Below the pieces are notes generated by a model. That model was not told where the DNA came from. It was given only the letters and a program-made list of their open reading frames with translations, and ran no database searches. This document shows positions 8,796 to 18,305 of a stretch of DNA of 64,000 nucleotides, in pieces. This DNA comes from Fodinicola acaciae (GTDB lineage: Bacteria; Actinomycetota; Actinomycetes; Mycobacteriales; HKI-0501). Location: NCBI RefSeq assembly GCF_010993745.1, contig NZ_WOTN01000002.1, forward strand, positions 2,232,001 through 2,296,000. Direction: 5' to 3'. How positions within the stretch are numbered: position 1 is the first letter of the stretch; each line of letters starts with the position of its first letter. A program made the translations under genes and the position numbers.

Positions 8796-11700
8796 ATGGA
8801 TTTCCTGTCGCTGCGGTCGGCGGCCGCTCAGGCCGTACCGTTGGACGGTCGTACGGCCGTCGAGCCACCGGCCGAGGCTGACTGGAGTCGCGCGGACCGC
8901 CGGCTGGCGCGGTGGCGTGGCCAGGAGCCGTTCGCGCGCGACGACTGGTTCGACCGCCGGTTGGCGCAGGCCAACCTCGACCAGGCCGCGCTGCGAGCGC
9001 AACTCGCCGGTGCGCGACCGGCTGCCGGCGAGGCCTGGATCGACCGGCTGATCAGCTCGTTCGGTCACTCACCTGCGCCGATTCCGGCGGAGCACGCGTT
9101 TGCGACACCGGTCGCGCGGCTGGTGGCCATGGCCTGCGAACAGGTGCCGCGCGCCGAGCTCTTCGTGTCGGCGTTGACCGGTGAGCTGCATGCAATGGCG
9201 GCCCGCACGATGGTGCTGGAGCTCAACGTCGCCAGGGTGACCGGACAGCTGACCGCGGACACATCGCAGGGCCGGTTCGCCGAGTTCGTCGACTCGCTCG
9301 CGGATCCGCCGGTGGCCGTACGCCTGCTGACCGAATATCCGGTCCTGGCGCGGCAGCTGACCCTCGCGACCGATGCGTGGATACGCAACAGCCGGCTGCT
9401 GCTGGAGCGGCTGTCCGCCGATCTGCCGCGGCTGCGTGCCGCCTTCGGTGACCTCGGCAAACTGTCCACTGTGGACATCGGGCTCGGCGACCGGCACCGC
9501 GGTGGCCAGACCGTCGCGCGGCTTGGCTTCGACAGCGGAAAGCGGTTGATGTACAAGCCGCGTCCGGTCGACGTCGACGTACATTTCCAGCGATTGTTGG
9601 AATGGCTCAACGGACACCTGGATCTCCGGCTTCGTACGCTCGCCGTCGTGCCGCGCGACGGCTACGGCTGGGTCGAGCACGTGACCGCGTATCCGTGCAC
9701 GGACGACGCCGAGATTCACCGCTTCTACTGGCGCAGTGGTGCCTTGCTGGCCGCACTGCATCTGCTGGAGGCGACCGACATGCACGGACAGAACATGATC
9801 GCGGCTGGCGACCAGCCGGTGATCGTGGACCTGGAGACGTTGCTGCAGCCGGAGTTTCTGGACCCGCCGAAGCGGCTGTCGGAGGCCGAGCGGCTCGCGT
9901 ACGCCGACAACGCGCATTCGGTGCTGCGGATCGGAATCCTGCCGTATCGAGTGTGGGTGGAGGAGGGACACGACGGCGCTGACCTGTCGGCGCTGGGATG
10001 GACGCCAGGTGTCCGCGCGCCGCGCGACTCCGCCGAGCTGGTGGACGCACAGACCGACCGGATGCGGATCGACTATCTGGCGACCAAGCTGGAGGACACG
10101 CTTGCGCGACCGGTCGCCGATGGCGAGCCGATCGATCTGCTTGACCAGATTTCCGCTCTGGACAACGGCTTCACCACAACGTACGGCGTGTTTGCGGCTC
10201 ACCGCGAGGAAGTCCGCGCGTTGCTGCGGGTTTTCGCCGATGACGAGGTGCGGGTTTTGCGGCGCGACACGCTGGAATACGCGAGCCTGCTGCGCACCGG
10301 CTTCCATCCGGATCTGCTGCGCGACGCGTTGGACCGCGACCGGCATTTCGACCGGCTGTGGTCGGCGGCCGCCGCCGACACTGCGATGCTGCCGTTCGTG
10401 CCGTACGAACGACAGGACTTGTGGGACAACGACATTCCGGTGTTCACGATGCGGCCGGATGGCGTCCACGTACGCGCATCCGGTGGTGATGCCTTCGACA
10501 TGGTCTGTGAAGGGCCGCCGATGACGGCGGTGCTGGGAAAACTCGACCGGCTCGGTGACGCCGACCTGGACCGGCAGCGCCGCTATCTGCGGTCGGCGGT
10601 CGCCGCTGGTCGGCCTGGCGGCGCGGAGGAGGCGAACTCGCCGCATTACTTGTACCAGCCTGGAGATCCGGCGAAACTGGTCGAACGCGCTCTCGAGCAC
10701 GCACGCGGCGCGGCCGACGAACTGATGCACTGGGCCTATCGCGGCGCGGCCGACCTGGCGTGGACCGGTCCCAACCTGACACCGTCCGGTGGCTGGGTGG
10801 TCGCGCCACTCGGCCCGGATTTCTACAGTGGCACCAGCGGAATCGCGCTGTTCCTCGACAGTTTCGCGCGCGTCACAGGTGATGGCGCGGACGCGGCTTC
10901 GGCCGCGCTGGTCACCCTCGACCTGCAGATCCGCCGGCGGCTTGACCGGATGATCTCCGGATTTTCCTCGGCCGGCGGGGTTCTCTACGCCCTCGCCCGG
11001 TTGGCCGGCCGGTGGCCGGTCGCGGACGAGTTGGCCGGCCTGGTGTTGGAGCGGATCGCCGAGCTGATCGACGACGACGAGACCTACGACCTCATGGGCG
11101 GCTGCGCGGGAAACATCGGCGGTCTGGCCGCCTGGCACGCGGTGCGTCCGGATGACCGGGTGGTCGCGCTCGTACGCGCGTGTGCCGACCACCTCGCCGC
11201 GACAGCGGTTGCGCAACAGACCGGAGTCGGTTGGATCCCGGCACCGCTGCGTGAGCGCGTTTCGCGGCCGTTGGCGGGATTCGGGCACGGCGCCGCCGGC
11301 ATCGCCTGGTCGCTGGACAAGGCGGCCGGCCTCCTCGGCGACCCGCGCTGTCGAGAGCTCGCGGCCGACGCGCTGGCGTACGAGCGGACGCTTTTCCTGC
11401 CGGAGTCGGGAAACTGGCTGGACGTACGGGATGAGGGCGACCGGCGGCCGCTGGTCGCCTGGTGCCACGGTGCCGCCGGCATCGGACTGTCCAAAGTGGA
11501 CATGGCGATGGACGGCCCGGAGCTCGAGGCCGCGGCGGCGTCCGTACGCGGCTCGTTCGGGCGCAACTTTTCCCTGTGCCACGGCGATCTCGGCAACCTC
11601 GACCTGCTGTTGTCGATGCCCGGCGCGGACTGGCGGCCAGCGGCCGCCGGCGTACTCGACGGACTGGACCGCGAGGGCTTCCTGACCGGCATGCCGCGCG

Positions 11701-11807
11701 GCGTGGCGACCCCGTCGCTGATGACCGGCCTCGCCGGGATCGGCTATGGATTGCTCCGGATCGCCGCACCTGACGTGGTGCCTTCGGTGCTGCGGATGGA
11801 GATCTGA
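8796..11807 (+). CDS. lanM: Class II lanthionine synthetase LanM
   Basis: A 1003-residue bifunctional enzyme that dehydrates Ser/Thr in the precursor core and cyclises them with Cys. The N-terminal dehydratase (DUF4135) is seen in LMYKPRPVDVDVHFQ (about 249-263) and TDMHGQNMIAAGDQPVIVDL (about 327-346). The C-terminal LanC-like cyclase starts at the GTSGIALFLD region (about 679). It has the repeated GG motifs GGCAGN and GHGAAGI and the zinc-site motifs WCHGAAGIGLS (about 888) and LCHGDLGN (about 927). Both halves appear intact. The ATG at 8796 follows AAAGGCGGAGG. The precursor lies immediately upstream, so they are expected to be co-transcribed. Confidence 0.96.
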   Translation: MDFLSLRSAAAQAVPLDGRTAVEPPAEADWSRADRRLARWRGQEPFARDDWFDRRLAQANLDQAALRAQLAGARPAAGEAWIDRLISSFGHSPAPIPAEHAFATPVARLVAMACEQVPRAELFVSALTGELHAMAARTMVLELNVARVTGQLTADTSQGRFAEFVDSLADPPVAVRLLTEYPVLARQLTLATDAWIRNSRLLLERLSADLPRLRAAFGDLGKLSTVDIGLGDRHRGGQTVARLGFDSGKRLMYKPRPVDVDVHFQRLLEWLNGHLDLRLRTLAVVPRDGYGWVEHVTAYPCTDDAEIHRFYWRSGALLAALHLLEATDMHGQNMIAAGDQPVIVDLETLLQPEFLDPPKRLSEAERLAYADNAHSVLRIGILPYRVWVEEGHDGADLSALGWTPGVRAPRDSAELVDAQTDRMRIDYLATKLEDTLARPVADGEPIDLLDQISALDNGFTTTYGVFAAHREEVRALLRVFADDEVRVLRRDTLEYASLLRTGFHPDLLRDALDRDRHFDRLWSAAAADTAMLPFVPYERQDLWDNDIPVFTMRPDGVHVRASGGDAFDMVCEGPPMTAVLGKLDRLGDADLDRQRRYLRSAVAAGRPGGAEEANSPHYLYQPGDPAKLVERALEHARGAADELMHWAYRGAADLAWTGPNLTPSGGWVVAPLGPDFYSGTSGIALFLDSFARVTGDGADAASAALVTLDLQIRRRLDRMISGFSSAGGVLYALARLAGRWPVADELAGLVLERIAELIDDDETYDLMGGCAGNIGGLAAWHAVRPDDRVVALVRACADHLAATAVAQQTGVGWIPAPLRERVSRPLAGFGHGAAGIAWSLDKAAGLLGDPRCRELAADALAYERTLFLPESGNWLDVRDEGDRRPLVAWCHGAAGIGLSKVDMAMDGPELEAAAASVRGSFGRNFSLCHGDLGNLDLLLSMPGADWRPAAAGVLDGLDREGFLTGMPRGVATPSLMTGLAGIGYGLLRIAAPDVVPSVLRMEI

Positions 11808-11876
11808 CACCTTCGCCGCACGAGTGCGCTACGGTCGGTGTCGACGCGGTGGCCACTGGTGCGGGGAGGTGTCGGC

Positions 11877-13769
11877 ATGGGATCGCCGGTGTCGTACTTC
11901 GTCGACCGGCAGGAGTTGCTGGACCAGGTCGAGCGCATCATGGACGACGCGGTGGCGGCTGGCGAATGTGCGTACGTGCATTTGTACGGTCCGAGCGGCA
12001 TCGGCAAGACCGAGTTCACTCGTGAGCTGGAGAAGCGGCTGCGCCCTCGTTTCGCCGGCCCTGCCGTCCGGGTTGAGCTCGCCACGGTCACCGGACCGGA
12101 CCGGCACGCCGAATATCTGCGCGCCGCGCTGCTCTGCCTCGGCGCCGATCCCGCGGACCTGACCGACAACGTCCCCATCCTGGTCAGCCGGCTGCACACG
12201 GCCATGCACGGCAGTCGCCGGCTGCTGGTGCTCGACGGCGTGGCCGGTGCGGCAATCGCCGAGATGTTGCGATTCGACGCGCCAGGCAGCCTCATTGTGC
12301 TGGTCAGTCAGGAGAGGTGGGAACATCCGCCGGCCTGGTTCCACCAGATCGCTGTGCCGGAGCTGAAACCGGTCGACTCGGCCGAGTTGTTGACCCGGCG
12401 GCTGGCGTGGCATGGCCGCAGCTGCCCCGACGGCGTACGCACCGCGCTGCTCTCGCGCGCCGCCGGTTTTCCGCTGCTGGTCGGCATCGGCGCCGAAACG
12501 CTTGCCAGCATGGGAAACCGGGACGCCGAGCGGCTTTTCGACACGGTGTTCGAGGGGGCCGTGCGAGCCAGTTTCGAGAAAATCTACGGTGATGCGTACG
12601 ACCGGCTGGCCGCCGAGGAGCAGCGAGCCTATCGGCTGTTGTCGGTGCATCCCGTCCGGCTGATGCCGACCGAGGCGGCGGCGGTGTTGTTCGACCGCGA
12701 CCTGGCCACCAGCTTTGGCCTGCTCAGGCGGCTCGAGGACAAGAGCCTGCTGACCCGATCCGGCAACGATTGGCTCTTTCTCAGCAGTGCCTGGCAGGAC
12801 GCCGACGCGCGGCGGAAGGCCGAGGACGACGAAGCACCGGTCGTCCGTCGGATGATCGAGTGGTATCTGCGGACCACCGCGTCGTACGAGCTGGTGCTTT
12901 CCGCGCGCTGGCGAGTGGCAGCGATTTTCGCCGCGATCCAGGCGGCGGCGGTCACCCGGCAGGAAGCGATGGACCGGCTGGAGGAGAGCCGGCCGGCGTT
13001 GTCTTTGTTGGTACGAAAGGCAGTCGAGCACGACTGGCCGGAGTTGGCGGCGGCTCTGTGCGAGGCCATGTGGAGCCTGCTGAGCCTGCGTAACCACACC
13101 GACGACTGGTTGGCCACACACGAAATGGCGCTGTCGGCTGTCGGAGAGACGGCCCTGGCCGCACATCTGCATCTTCAGCTTGTCGCACTTTTCGTACGAT
13201 CGCACGAGCTTGACCGCGCGGAGCGCAGCCTCGAGCGAGCGGAGCGCATCACTCGCCAGACCGGTCACGTATTCTGCGCGCAGAGCTGCCTGGAATGGCG
13301 CGCACGCCTGCAGCGCGAGCGCGGCGATTTCGCCGATGCCGCGCGGCTTTACCGTGACTGCCTGGCGTTCACCGAGCAGCACATCACCGACCCTGCCGCA
13401 CGGGCGCGAGCTGTCGCGATGGTGCATTTCCACCTCGGCCGGCTGTACAAGGCCTGGCCCGGCCATGCGGTCGAGGCGCTGGCCGAGTTCGCCGCCGCGG
13501 ACGGCTTCTTCAGCAACAGCACGGACCGCGACAACCACGCCAACATCCGGTTGGAGGTGGCGGAGTCCCACGCCGAGACCGGCCGGGAATTCGAGGCGTA
13601 CCAGGCGGCTCAGGAAGCGCTGTCGATTTTTGTCGAGCAGAAGGCTGTCGACCTGGTGAAACGGACGCTGAGCTTGCTGATCCGGCTGGCCGCCGCGCTT
13701 GGCGATCACCAGGCCGAAGTGGAATATCGGCGCCAGCTCAGAGATCTCGAAGGATCAGCTGGCAGCTGA
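11877..13769 (+). CDS. NB-ARC-like ATPase with C-terminal helical (TPR-like) repeats
   Basis: A 630-residue cytoplasmic STAND-type ATPase. Walker A is GPSGIGKT (residues 38-45) and a Walker B-like RRLLVLDG lies near 113. The second half is rich in helical repeats like those of TPR regulators (for example LERAERITRQTGHVF and RDCLAFTEQHITDPA). No DNA-binding domain is visible, unlike LuxR or SARP relatives. The ATG at 11877 is preceded by GGGGAGG; upstream GTG codons lack a ribosome site. It starts 70 bp after lanM on the same strand, so it may sense a signal for, or assist, lanthipeptide production; that role is inferred. Its last 32 bp overlap the convergent gene. Confidence 0.8.
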   Translation: MGSPVSYFVDRQELLDQVERIMDDAVAAGECAYVHLYGPSGIGKTEFTRELEKRLRPRFAGPAVRVELATVTGPDRHAEYLRAALLCLGADPADLTDNVPILVSRLHTAMHGSRRLLVLDGVAGAAIAEMLRFDAPGSLIVLVSQERWEHPPAWFHQIAVPELKPVDSAELLTRRLAWHGRSCPDGVRTALLSRAAGFPLLVGIGAETLASMGNRDAERLFDTVFEGAVRASFEKIYGDAYDRLAAEEQRAYRLLSVHPVRLMPTEAAAVLFDRDLATSFGLLRRLEDKSLLTRSGNDWLFLSSAWQDADARRKAEDDEAPVVRRMIEWYLRTTASYELVLSARWRVAAIFAAIQAAAVTRQEAMDRLEESRPALSLLVRKAVEHDWPELAAALCEAMWSLLSLRNHTDDWLATHEMALSAVGETALAAHLHLQLVALFVRSHELDRAERSLERAERITRQTGHVFCAQSCLEWRARLQRERGDFADAARLYRDCLAFTEQHITDPAARARAVAMVHFHLGRLYKAWPGHAVEALAEFAAADGFFSNSTDRDNHANIRLEVAESHAETGREFEAYQAAQEALSIFVEQKAVDLVKRTLSLLIRLAAALGDHQAEVEYRRQLRDLEGSAGS

Positions 13770-15414
13770 GATCGCCGGCCGAGACCGTCACGCCGTCTCG
13801 CGCCGTGTCGAACCACAGTGCCGAAACGGCCGCCTCGGCCGGAAACGGTGCCGGCACATCGATCGCGACCGTCTTTTCACGCGTACGCACAAAACATCGG
13901 CCGCCGCCGACAACGGCTGTGGCGAAGCTGCCAGGATGTGCCGCGCGCAGGCGATCGAGAGCATCCTCGACGGAGCCGGTGAGATCTTCGGCGTGACAGA
14001 AGACAATGTCGGCGTTGTCGACCAGTGCGCGTACCGGATGGTCGGCGTGGCACACGAGGTGAGCGGCCTGCGGCGGTTGCGCTGCCAATGGCAGTCCACT
14101 GTAGACATCGGCCGGACGACGGACCAGCTGGATGCGATTGCCGGTCATGGTGCCGGTGACGTACGTCGCGGTGACGCCAGGACGATCCGAGGTGCTCGGC
14201 ACTGGCAGCAGGTGCAGTGGCGGATCGGCGGCCGGCTCGTCCAGCTCCATCAGTCGATATGCCGTCGCCCGGAGCCGGCGCAGGGCCGCACCCGGCGCCG
14301 AGGTGATCATCTCGGCGAGATCTTTCCATTGTCCAGGTCGAAAGTCGGCGATCGTACGCTCGATCTGATCAGCCAGCGAGTGGCCGGCGTGCAGGCGTGG
14401 TGCGTTGCGTCCCAGCAATTCGACTGGTGTGCCAGCGGCGACGTCCTCGGCCGGAAAGGCGGCCAGTGCCAGTGGTTTGTCGAGGGCCGTCGCGTACGTC
14501 GTGACCGCTCCGTGGTCACCGACGACACAGTCGGCGGCGATCAGCGCGGCCCGCCAACCTTCCAGCGGTGGCACCAAAATCAGGCCGGCGCGCTGGCAGT
14601 CGGCCAGCCAGCTGCGTAACTGGACATGGCCGTGCGCGTACCAGACATGTGGATGCATCACCGCGGCCACTCGATCGCGGTCGAGGTCGAGCTCGGCCAG
14701 CAGCTGGCGGAAAAACTCCGGCCACGTACCGAAAAGTGAGCGTTCCCACCACGTCGAGGAGACGACGATCAGGCGTTGTCCCCTGGTCACGCCAAACGCG
14801 CGGCGAAACCGGTCGCGGTGTCCGGCGCTGGCGATGATGCGGTCATGGCACGGATCGCCGACGACGACCGCCGAGTCGACGGCCTGCGGCACCGCCTCGG
14901 CGAGTCGGGCCAGGTCAGCGGAATGCGGAAGTGCGATGGCCGCCGCGTACGGCTGGCCGTCGTGCAGCAGCCACTGCGGAGAAAGGCCATAGGTCGCGCG
15001 GTTGCCGGTTGCCGGTTGCCGGTTGCCGGTTGCCGGTTGCCGGTTGCCGGGAGAATTCTTAGTATATCCTATTCCGTGCGATAACAGGACAACTGGCGCG
15101 TTGATCTCGTGCAGATTTCCGCTGTGTGCGGCCGCGATCGCCAGGTCGAATTCGGAATGCAATGCCTGCGTCCAAGGAATGACCGCGGCGCCGAGATCGG
15201 CGAGCACGGTGTCGACTCCGGCGCTGACCGCCGAGTGGCCCGGTGTCGTGAAGACCACCTGGACGCGCAGGTCCGACTCGAAGATCGGCAGCACGTCCAG
15301 AAGCCTGGTCGCCGTGGTCACCGTGTGGACGACGACCAGCACGGTGCGTTTCGGCTGGATCGTCCGCCAGCGCGCCGCCTGCAGGCCCACCGGCACCTTG
15401 GTCCAGGTGTCCAC
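13738..15414 (-). CDS. GT-B / CDP-glycerol-transferase-like protein with an in-frame heptanucleotide repeat
   Basis: A 558-residue protein. The region from about 30 to 420 resembles GT-B-fold glycosyl or glycerophosphotransferases, with NAPVVLLSHGIGYTKN, VVGDPCHDRI, VVSSTWWERSLFGTW, VMHPHVWYAHG and a C-terminal nucleotide-site-like VVGDHGAVTTYATALDKP. No signal peptide is seen. Codons about 122-138 are made of seven 7-bp repeats that encode a GNRQPAT repeat. A change of one or two copies would truncate the protein, so expression may be phase variable. The GTG start at 15414 follows AGAAAGG. The gene faces the lanthipeptide operon and overlaps its last gene. The molecule it modifies is unknown. 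Confidence 0.65.
   Translation of the reverse strand: MDTWTKVPVGLQAARWRTIQPKRTVLVVVHTVTTATRLLDVLPIFESDLRVQVVFTTPGHSAVSAGVDTVLADLGAAVIPWTQALHSEFDLAIAAAHSGNLHEINAPVVLLSHGIGYTKNSPGNRQPATGNRQPATGNRATYGLSPQWLLHDGQPYAAAIALPHSADLARLAEAVPQAVDSAVVVGDPCHDRIIASAGHRDRFRRAFGVTRGQRLIVVSSTWWERSLFGTWPEFFRQLLAELDLDRDRVAAVMHPHVWYAHGHVQLRSWLADCQRAGLILVPPLEGWRAALIAADCVVGDHGAVTTYATALDKPLALAAFPAEDVAAGTPVELLGRNAPRLHAGHSLADQIERTIADFRPGQWKDLAEMITSAPGAALRRLRATAYRLMELDEPAADPPLHLLPVPSTSDRPGVTATYVTGTMTGNRIQLVRRPADVYSGLPLAAQPPQAAHLVCHADHPVRALVDNADIVFCHAEDLTGSVEDALDRLRAAHPGSFATAVVGGGRCFVRTREKTVAIDVPAPFPAEAAVSALWFDTARDGVTVSAGDLSCQLILRDL
15001..15049. repeat. Heptanucleotide tandem repeat, 7 copies
   Basis: GTTGCCG is repeated seven times without interruption, inside the glycosyltransferase-like gene. 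The unit is not a multiple of three, so only gain or loss of three units keeps the frame. Seven copies keep the gene open here. Such repeats act as slipped-strand contingency loci in other bacteria; that function is inferred here. A short AT-rich stretch follows (around 15050-15075). Confidence 0.95.
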
Positions 15415-15517
15415 GGCGGTGCCTTTCTGCTGGTCGGAGGTTGCCTCCACCCTAGCCTCGCAGTGGCCGGGCGCGGCGAGGGTACGGTGAGGCAACCGGA
15501 CGATTTGGGGGGAACAC

Positions 15518-16090
15518 ATGAGGAATCGCCTCGCGCTGAGCGCGGTGGCCGCGCTGGCGGCGATGACGATGCTGGTCAGTGGCTGTGGACCAAGCAAGAC
15601 GACGGCATCCGGGACGACCGTGACACCCAGCGTGGCCTCGACCGCGGCTGGTGCGGGCTGCCGGAGCGTCGGCACGATCAAGTTCGACAAGACCAAGTTC
15701 GTGCTGCACGCCGGTCTGGCCTTCGGCGCCTTTCATCACTGGGTCTGGAAGCCGTTCAAGAACCACGCGTTCCAGAAAGGCCAGAAGGGCCGGATCACCG
15801 CGCTGGTCAAGGCCGCGCTGGCGACCGCGTTCACCATCCACGAGCTGAAGGTCGCCAAGGCCGACGCCGAGTCCAGTCCGACGTTGTGCAAGCTCGTCGC
15901 GCCGCTGGACAACGCCGGCGCGTACCTGTCCGGCCTGGCCGGCAAGGTGCGCAACGGCAGTGTCAGCGACGCGGAGCTGAGCTCGGCGAACAGCCAGATC
16001 AACGGCGCGCAGACCGGCGCGGCGGCGGACGGCGCCGCGGCTCCCGACCAGGTGCCGACCGACCGGCAGCTGGCCAGCGGCGGCGCCTGA
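15518..16090 (+). CDS. Putative lipoprotein
   Basis: A 190-residue exported protein with a lipoprotein signal peptide: positive MRNR, a hydrophobic stretch and the lipobox LVSGC with the modified Cys at residue 23. The mature part begins with a Ser/Thr-rich linker and contains two further Cys (CRSVGT and LCKLVAP), which could pair outside the cell. No catalytic family is recognised. The ATG follows GGGGGG. It is divergent from the glycosyltransferase-like gene and close to the next small membrane protein on the same strand. Confidence 0.8.
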   Translation: MRNRLALSAVAALAAMTMLVSGCGPSKTTASGTTVTPSVASTAAGAGCRSVGTIKFDKTKFVLHAGLAFGAFHHWVWKPFKNHAFQKGQKGRITALVKAALATAFTIHELKVAKADAESSPTLCKLVAPLDNAGAYLSGLAGKVRNGSVSDAELSSANSQINGAQTGAAADGAAAPDQVPTDRQLASGGA

Positions 16091-16119
16091 CCGTCGGCGC
16101 TGCCGGTACGGTGCGGCCT

Positions 16120-16536
16120 ATGGAGATCTGGGTCGCCGTGATCACCGGCGCGACAGCGCTGCTCGCCGCATTCGTCGGTGTGGTCGCCACGCTCATCGGC
16201 GCGTTGGTCACCGACCGCGGCGCGCAGCGTCGGGAGGAGGACGCTCGCGCCGAGCGCCGCAACCACACCGCACGCGAGGCATACGTACGCTTTCTCGCCG
16301 CGCTGGGCGATCCGCGCGACCTCGACGCGCTCAACCGCGCCGCCGCGGACGTCGAGCTGCTCGCGCCCGCGCCGGTGATCGACGCCGTACGCGCGACCAT
16401 CGGCAAGGCGCAGCGCCTCAACCACCTCCTGGCCGTCGACGACTCGTCGAGCCGCGCCGTAGAGGAGGCATCCACGGACCTCGACGCCGCTCGTGCGACG
16501 GTCCGCGACGCCATGCGCGGCGACCTCGGCAGGTGA
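16120..16536 (+). CDS. Small membrane-anchored helical protein
   Basis: A 138-residue protein with one N-terminal membrane segment (residues 3-26, WVAVITGATALLAAFVGVVA) followed by a basic, then strongly charged helical region likely to form a coiled coil (QRREEDARAERRNHTAREAY). Alternating charged and Ala-rich stretches continue to the end. This is common for actinobacterial proteins of unknown function. It starts 30 bp after the lipoprotein gene and may share its transcript. Confidence 0.7.
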   Translation: MEIWVAVITGATALLAAFVGVVATLIGALVTDRGAQRREEDARAERRNHTAREAYVRFLAALGDPRDLDALNRAAADVELLAPAPVIDAVRATIGKAQRLNHLLAVDDSSSRAVEEASTDLDAARATVRDAMRGDLGR

Positions 16537-17393
16537 ACCCGCACTTATCACACCCCCGCGGATTTCGTCGTTTTCCCGCAGTTCACCAGGCTGGCGTACG
16601 GAAAATACGCGCTGCGCGACGATGTCACGGATCAGTTGAGCGCGATACGCGCGCTGCTGGCCACACGGCCGGCGGACACGACGGTCAGCCATGGATCGGC
16701 GTTGCGCCTCCTGGGGTGTTTGCTGCCATGGGAGCTGGACAACGACAAGACATTGCATGTCGCGGTCCCGCCTGGTGTCAGCTATCCGAAGGTGTCCAGT
16801 GTGACCGCGCATTGGCAGCGCATCGAGCCATGCGACCGCTGCGTCGTTCGCGGCATTCCGATCACCGGCCCGGCGCGCACATTCCTCGACGTCGCGCGGC
16901 ACGTACAGCCGGAATCGCTTGTCGTCGTCGGCGACGCCCTTCTCAGCGCCGGCTTGACAACGGTTGAGGATCTGGCCACGGCCGTCCAAGCGGCGTATCG
17001 GCGGCGTGGTGCCTGGCTTGCCAGAACAACCGTGCCGTTGTTGGACAGGGGTGGTCAGTCGCCGCCGGAAGCGTTTTGCGGTTTCGCATCGTGATGGCTG
17101 GTCTGCCTGCGCCGCAAGCGCAGTGTCCGGTCTACACCGGGTCGGGACAGCTGCTGGCCCATGTCGATCTCGGCTGGCCGCAGTGGCGGGTCGCGGTCGA
17201 ATACGAAGGTCGCCAGCACGCGGAGGACGGGCAGTTCGGCTACGACGTGGGGCGCTACACGCGGCTCCCCGCAGAGGGCTGGTTGGTCCTGCGCGCCAGC
17301 CGGGCCGATCTCGCCGGCGGAAGTCAGCGCTTTCTCGCGCTGGTACGGCGCACGCTCGTCAGCCGAGGCGCGTCGTCCATTGACGTCCGCTAG
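16537..17393 (+). pseudogene. Decayed DUF559-domain (endonuclease-like) protein
   Basis: Two frames together spell a typical actinobacterial AbiEi-like/DUF559 protein. The first part (to the stop at 17094) has YGKYALRDDV, TVSHGSALRLLG and ITGPARTFLDVARH, ending in GGQSPPE. The second part, in another frame from about 17076 to 17393, continues LRFRIVMAGLPAPQ and VDLGWPQWRVAVEYEGRQH, the DUF559 vsr-like core. A frameshift near 17075 separates them. No ATG or GTG start precedes the N-terminus, which abuts the previous gene's stop; only a TTG at 16636 is available. The gene is most likely broken, although a sequencing error at the frameshift cannot be excluded. Confidence 0.75.
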
Positions 17394-17457
17394 TAGGCCC
17401 GCCAAATGTCCGATTTGCCGCGTCTCGGCGGGCCAACTAAACGACCTCAACGAGCGG

Positions 17458-18291
17458 CTACCGCAACGACCATTCGCCGGCGTCCATGACCGGGTGGTAG
17501 CCGACCTCCTGATAGATCTTGTTCGACGTCGGGTTGGCCAGGTCGGTGAACAGGCAGCACGCCTTCGCGCCACCGGCCAGGGTGTCGGCCGACACCGCGG
17601 CCACCAGCGCACCGGCATAGCCGCGCCGCCGCCGCGACGGCGGCGTGTAGACGAAGCCGATGCGGGACACGCCGGCGGCCAACGGAGTACGGCTGGCGCT
17701 CGCCACCGGTTCGCCGTCGTCCTGCCACAGCCAGATCAGGCCACCGGCCTCGATTCGCCGCCGCAGGCTTTCGGCCGGCTGGCCCTCCGCGTCGAGCTCG
17801 GTGGCAAAGGCGGCCTGCCAGTCGACGACCAGCTCGAGGTCGTCCGCGCCGGCCAGCCGCGCGTGACCTGGTACGCCGACCGGCGCGGTGACCGCGTCCA
17901 GCTGGTAAAGCCTCAGCTCGCGCGTCTGCGACGACCGGCGGCCGGCGGCGGTCCAGGCCTCGATGAACGCGGACCCGGACAGCACCGAGCCGGTGAGAGC
18001 CGGCGGATCGACCTCGGAGCGTACGCACCAGTCGGCGACGGCGGCCGCCGCGGCGGGCGACATGAAGGACAGGCCAAGCCGGTGTGGCGGCGTACGCCAG
18101 GCGACACCGGCGAGCGAGCCGTCGTCAGCGAGCACACGCAGCCACAACGCGTCGTCAGGACACGGCATGAGGCCGGTGGCGGCGGCGGAGATCACCGTGT
18201 ACGCAACGGTGTTGCGAACGGGGTCAGCGGCGAGCCAGTCCAGCACGAGGTCGGCGTGTGCGGTCACGTCCTCGTCTCGGATGCAGTGCAT
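17458..18291 (-). CDS. GNAT family N-acetyltransferase
   Basis: A 277-residue protein. Its C-terminal half is a GNAT fold: the acetyl-CoA loop region is [20 protein letters not shown] and the last strands are [20 protein letters not shown], then YHPV. The N-terminal half is a diverged partner domain, as in two-domain actinobacterial GNATs. The acceptor substrate is not predictable. The ATG start at 18291 lies 14 bp after the stop of a small membrane protein gene on the same strand; no strong ribosome site is seen, so coupling to that gene is likely. Confidence 0.82.
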   Translation of the reverse strand: MHCIRDEDVTAHADLVLDWLAADPVRNTVAYTVISAAATGLMPCPDDALWLRVLADDGSLAGVAWRTPPHRLGLSFMSPAAAAAVADWCVRSEVDPPALTGSVLSGSAFIEAWTAAGRRSSQTRELRLYQLDAVTAPVGVPGHARLAGADDLELVVDWQAAFATELDAEGQPAESLRRRIEAGGLIWLWQDDGEPVASASRTPLAAGVSRIGFVYTPPSRRRRGYAGALVAAVSADTLAGGAKACCLFTDLANPTSNKIYQEVGYHPVMDAGEWSLR

Positions 18292-18305
18292 ACGGTCAAG
18301 GATCG

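Noticed and set aside
9069-11810. Long leftward frame of 913 codons opposite lanM
   Set aside because: The plus-strand LanM has all expected motifs; the antisense translation shows no domain.
13738-13769. Frameshift or misassembly where two gene ends overlap
   Set aside because: Both convergent genes end with plausible C-termini; a 32-bp tail-to-tail overlap is acceptable in compact actinobacterial regions.
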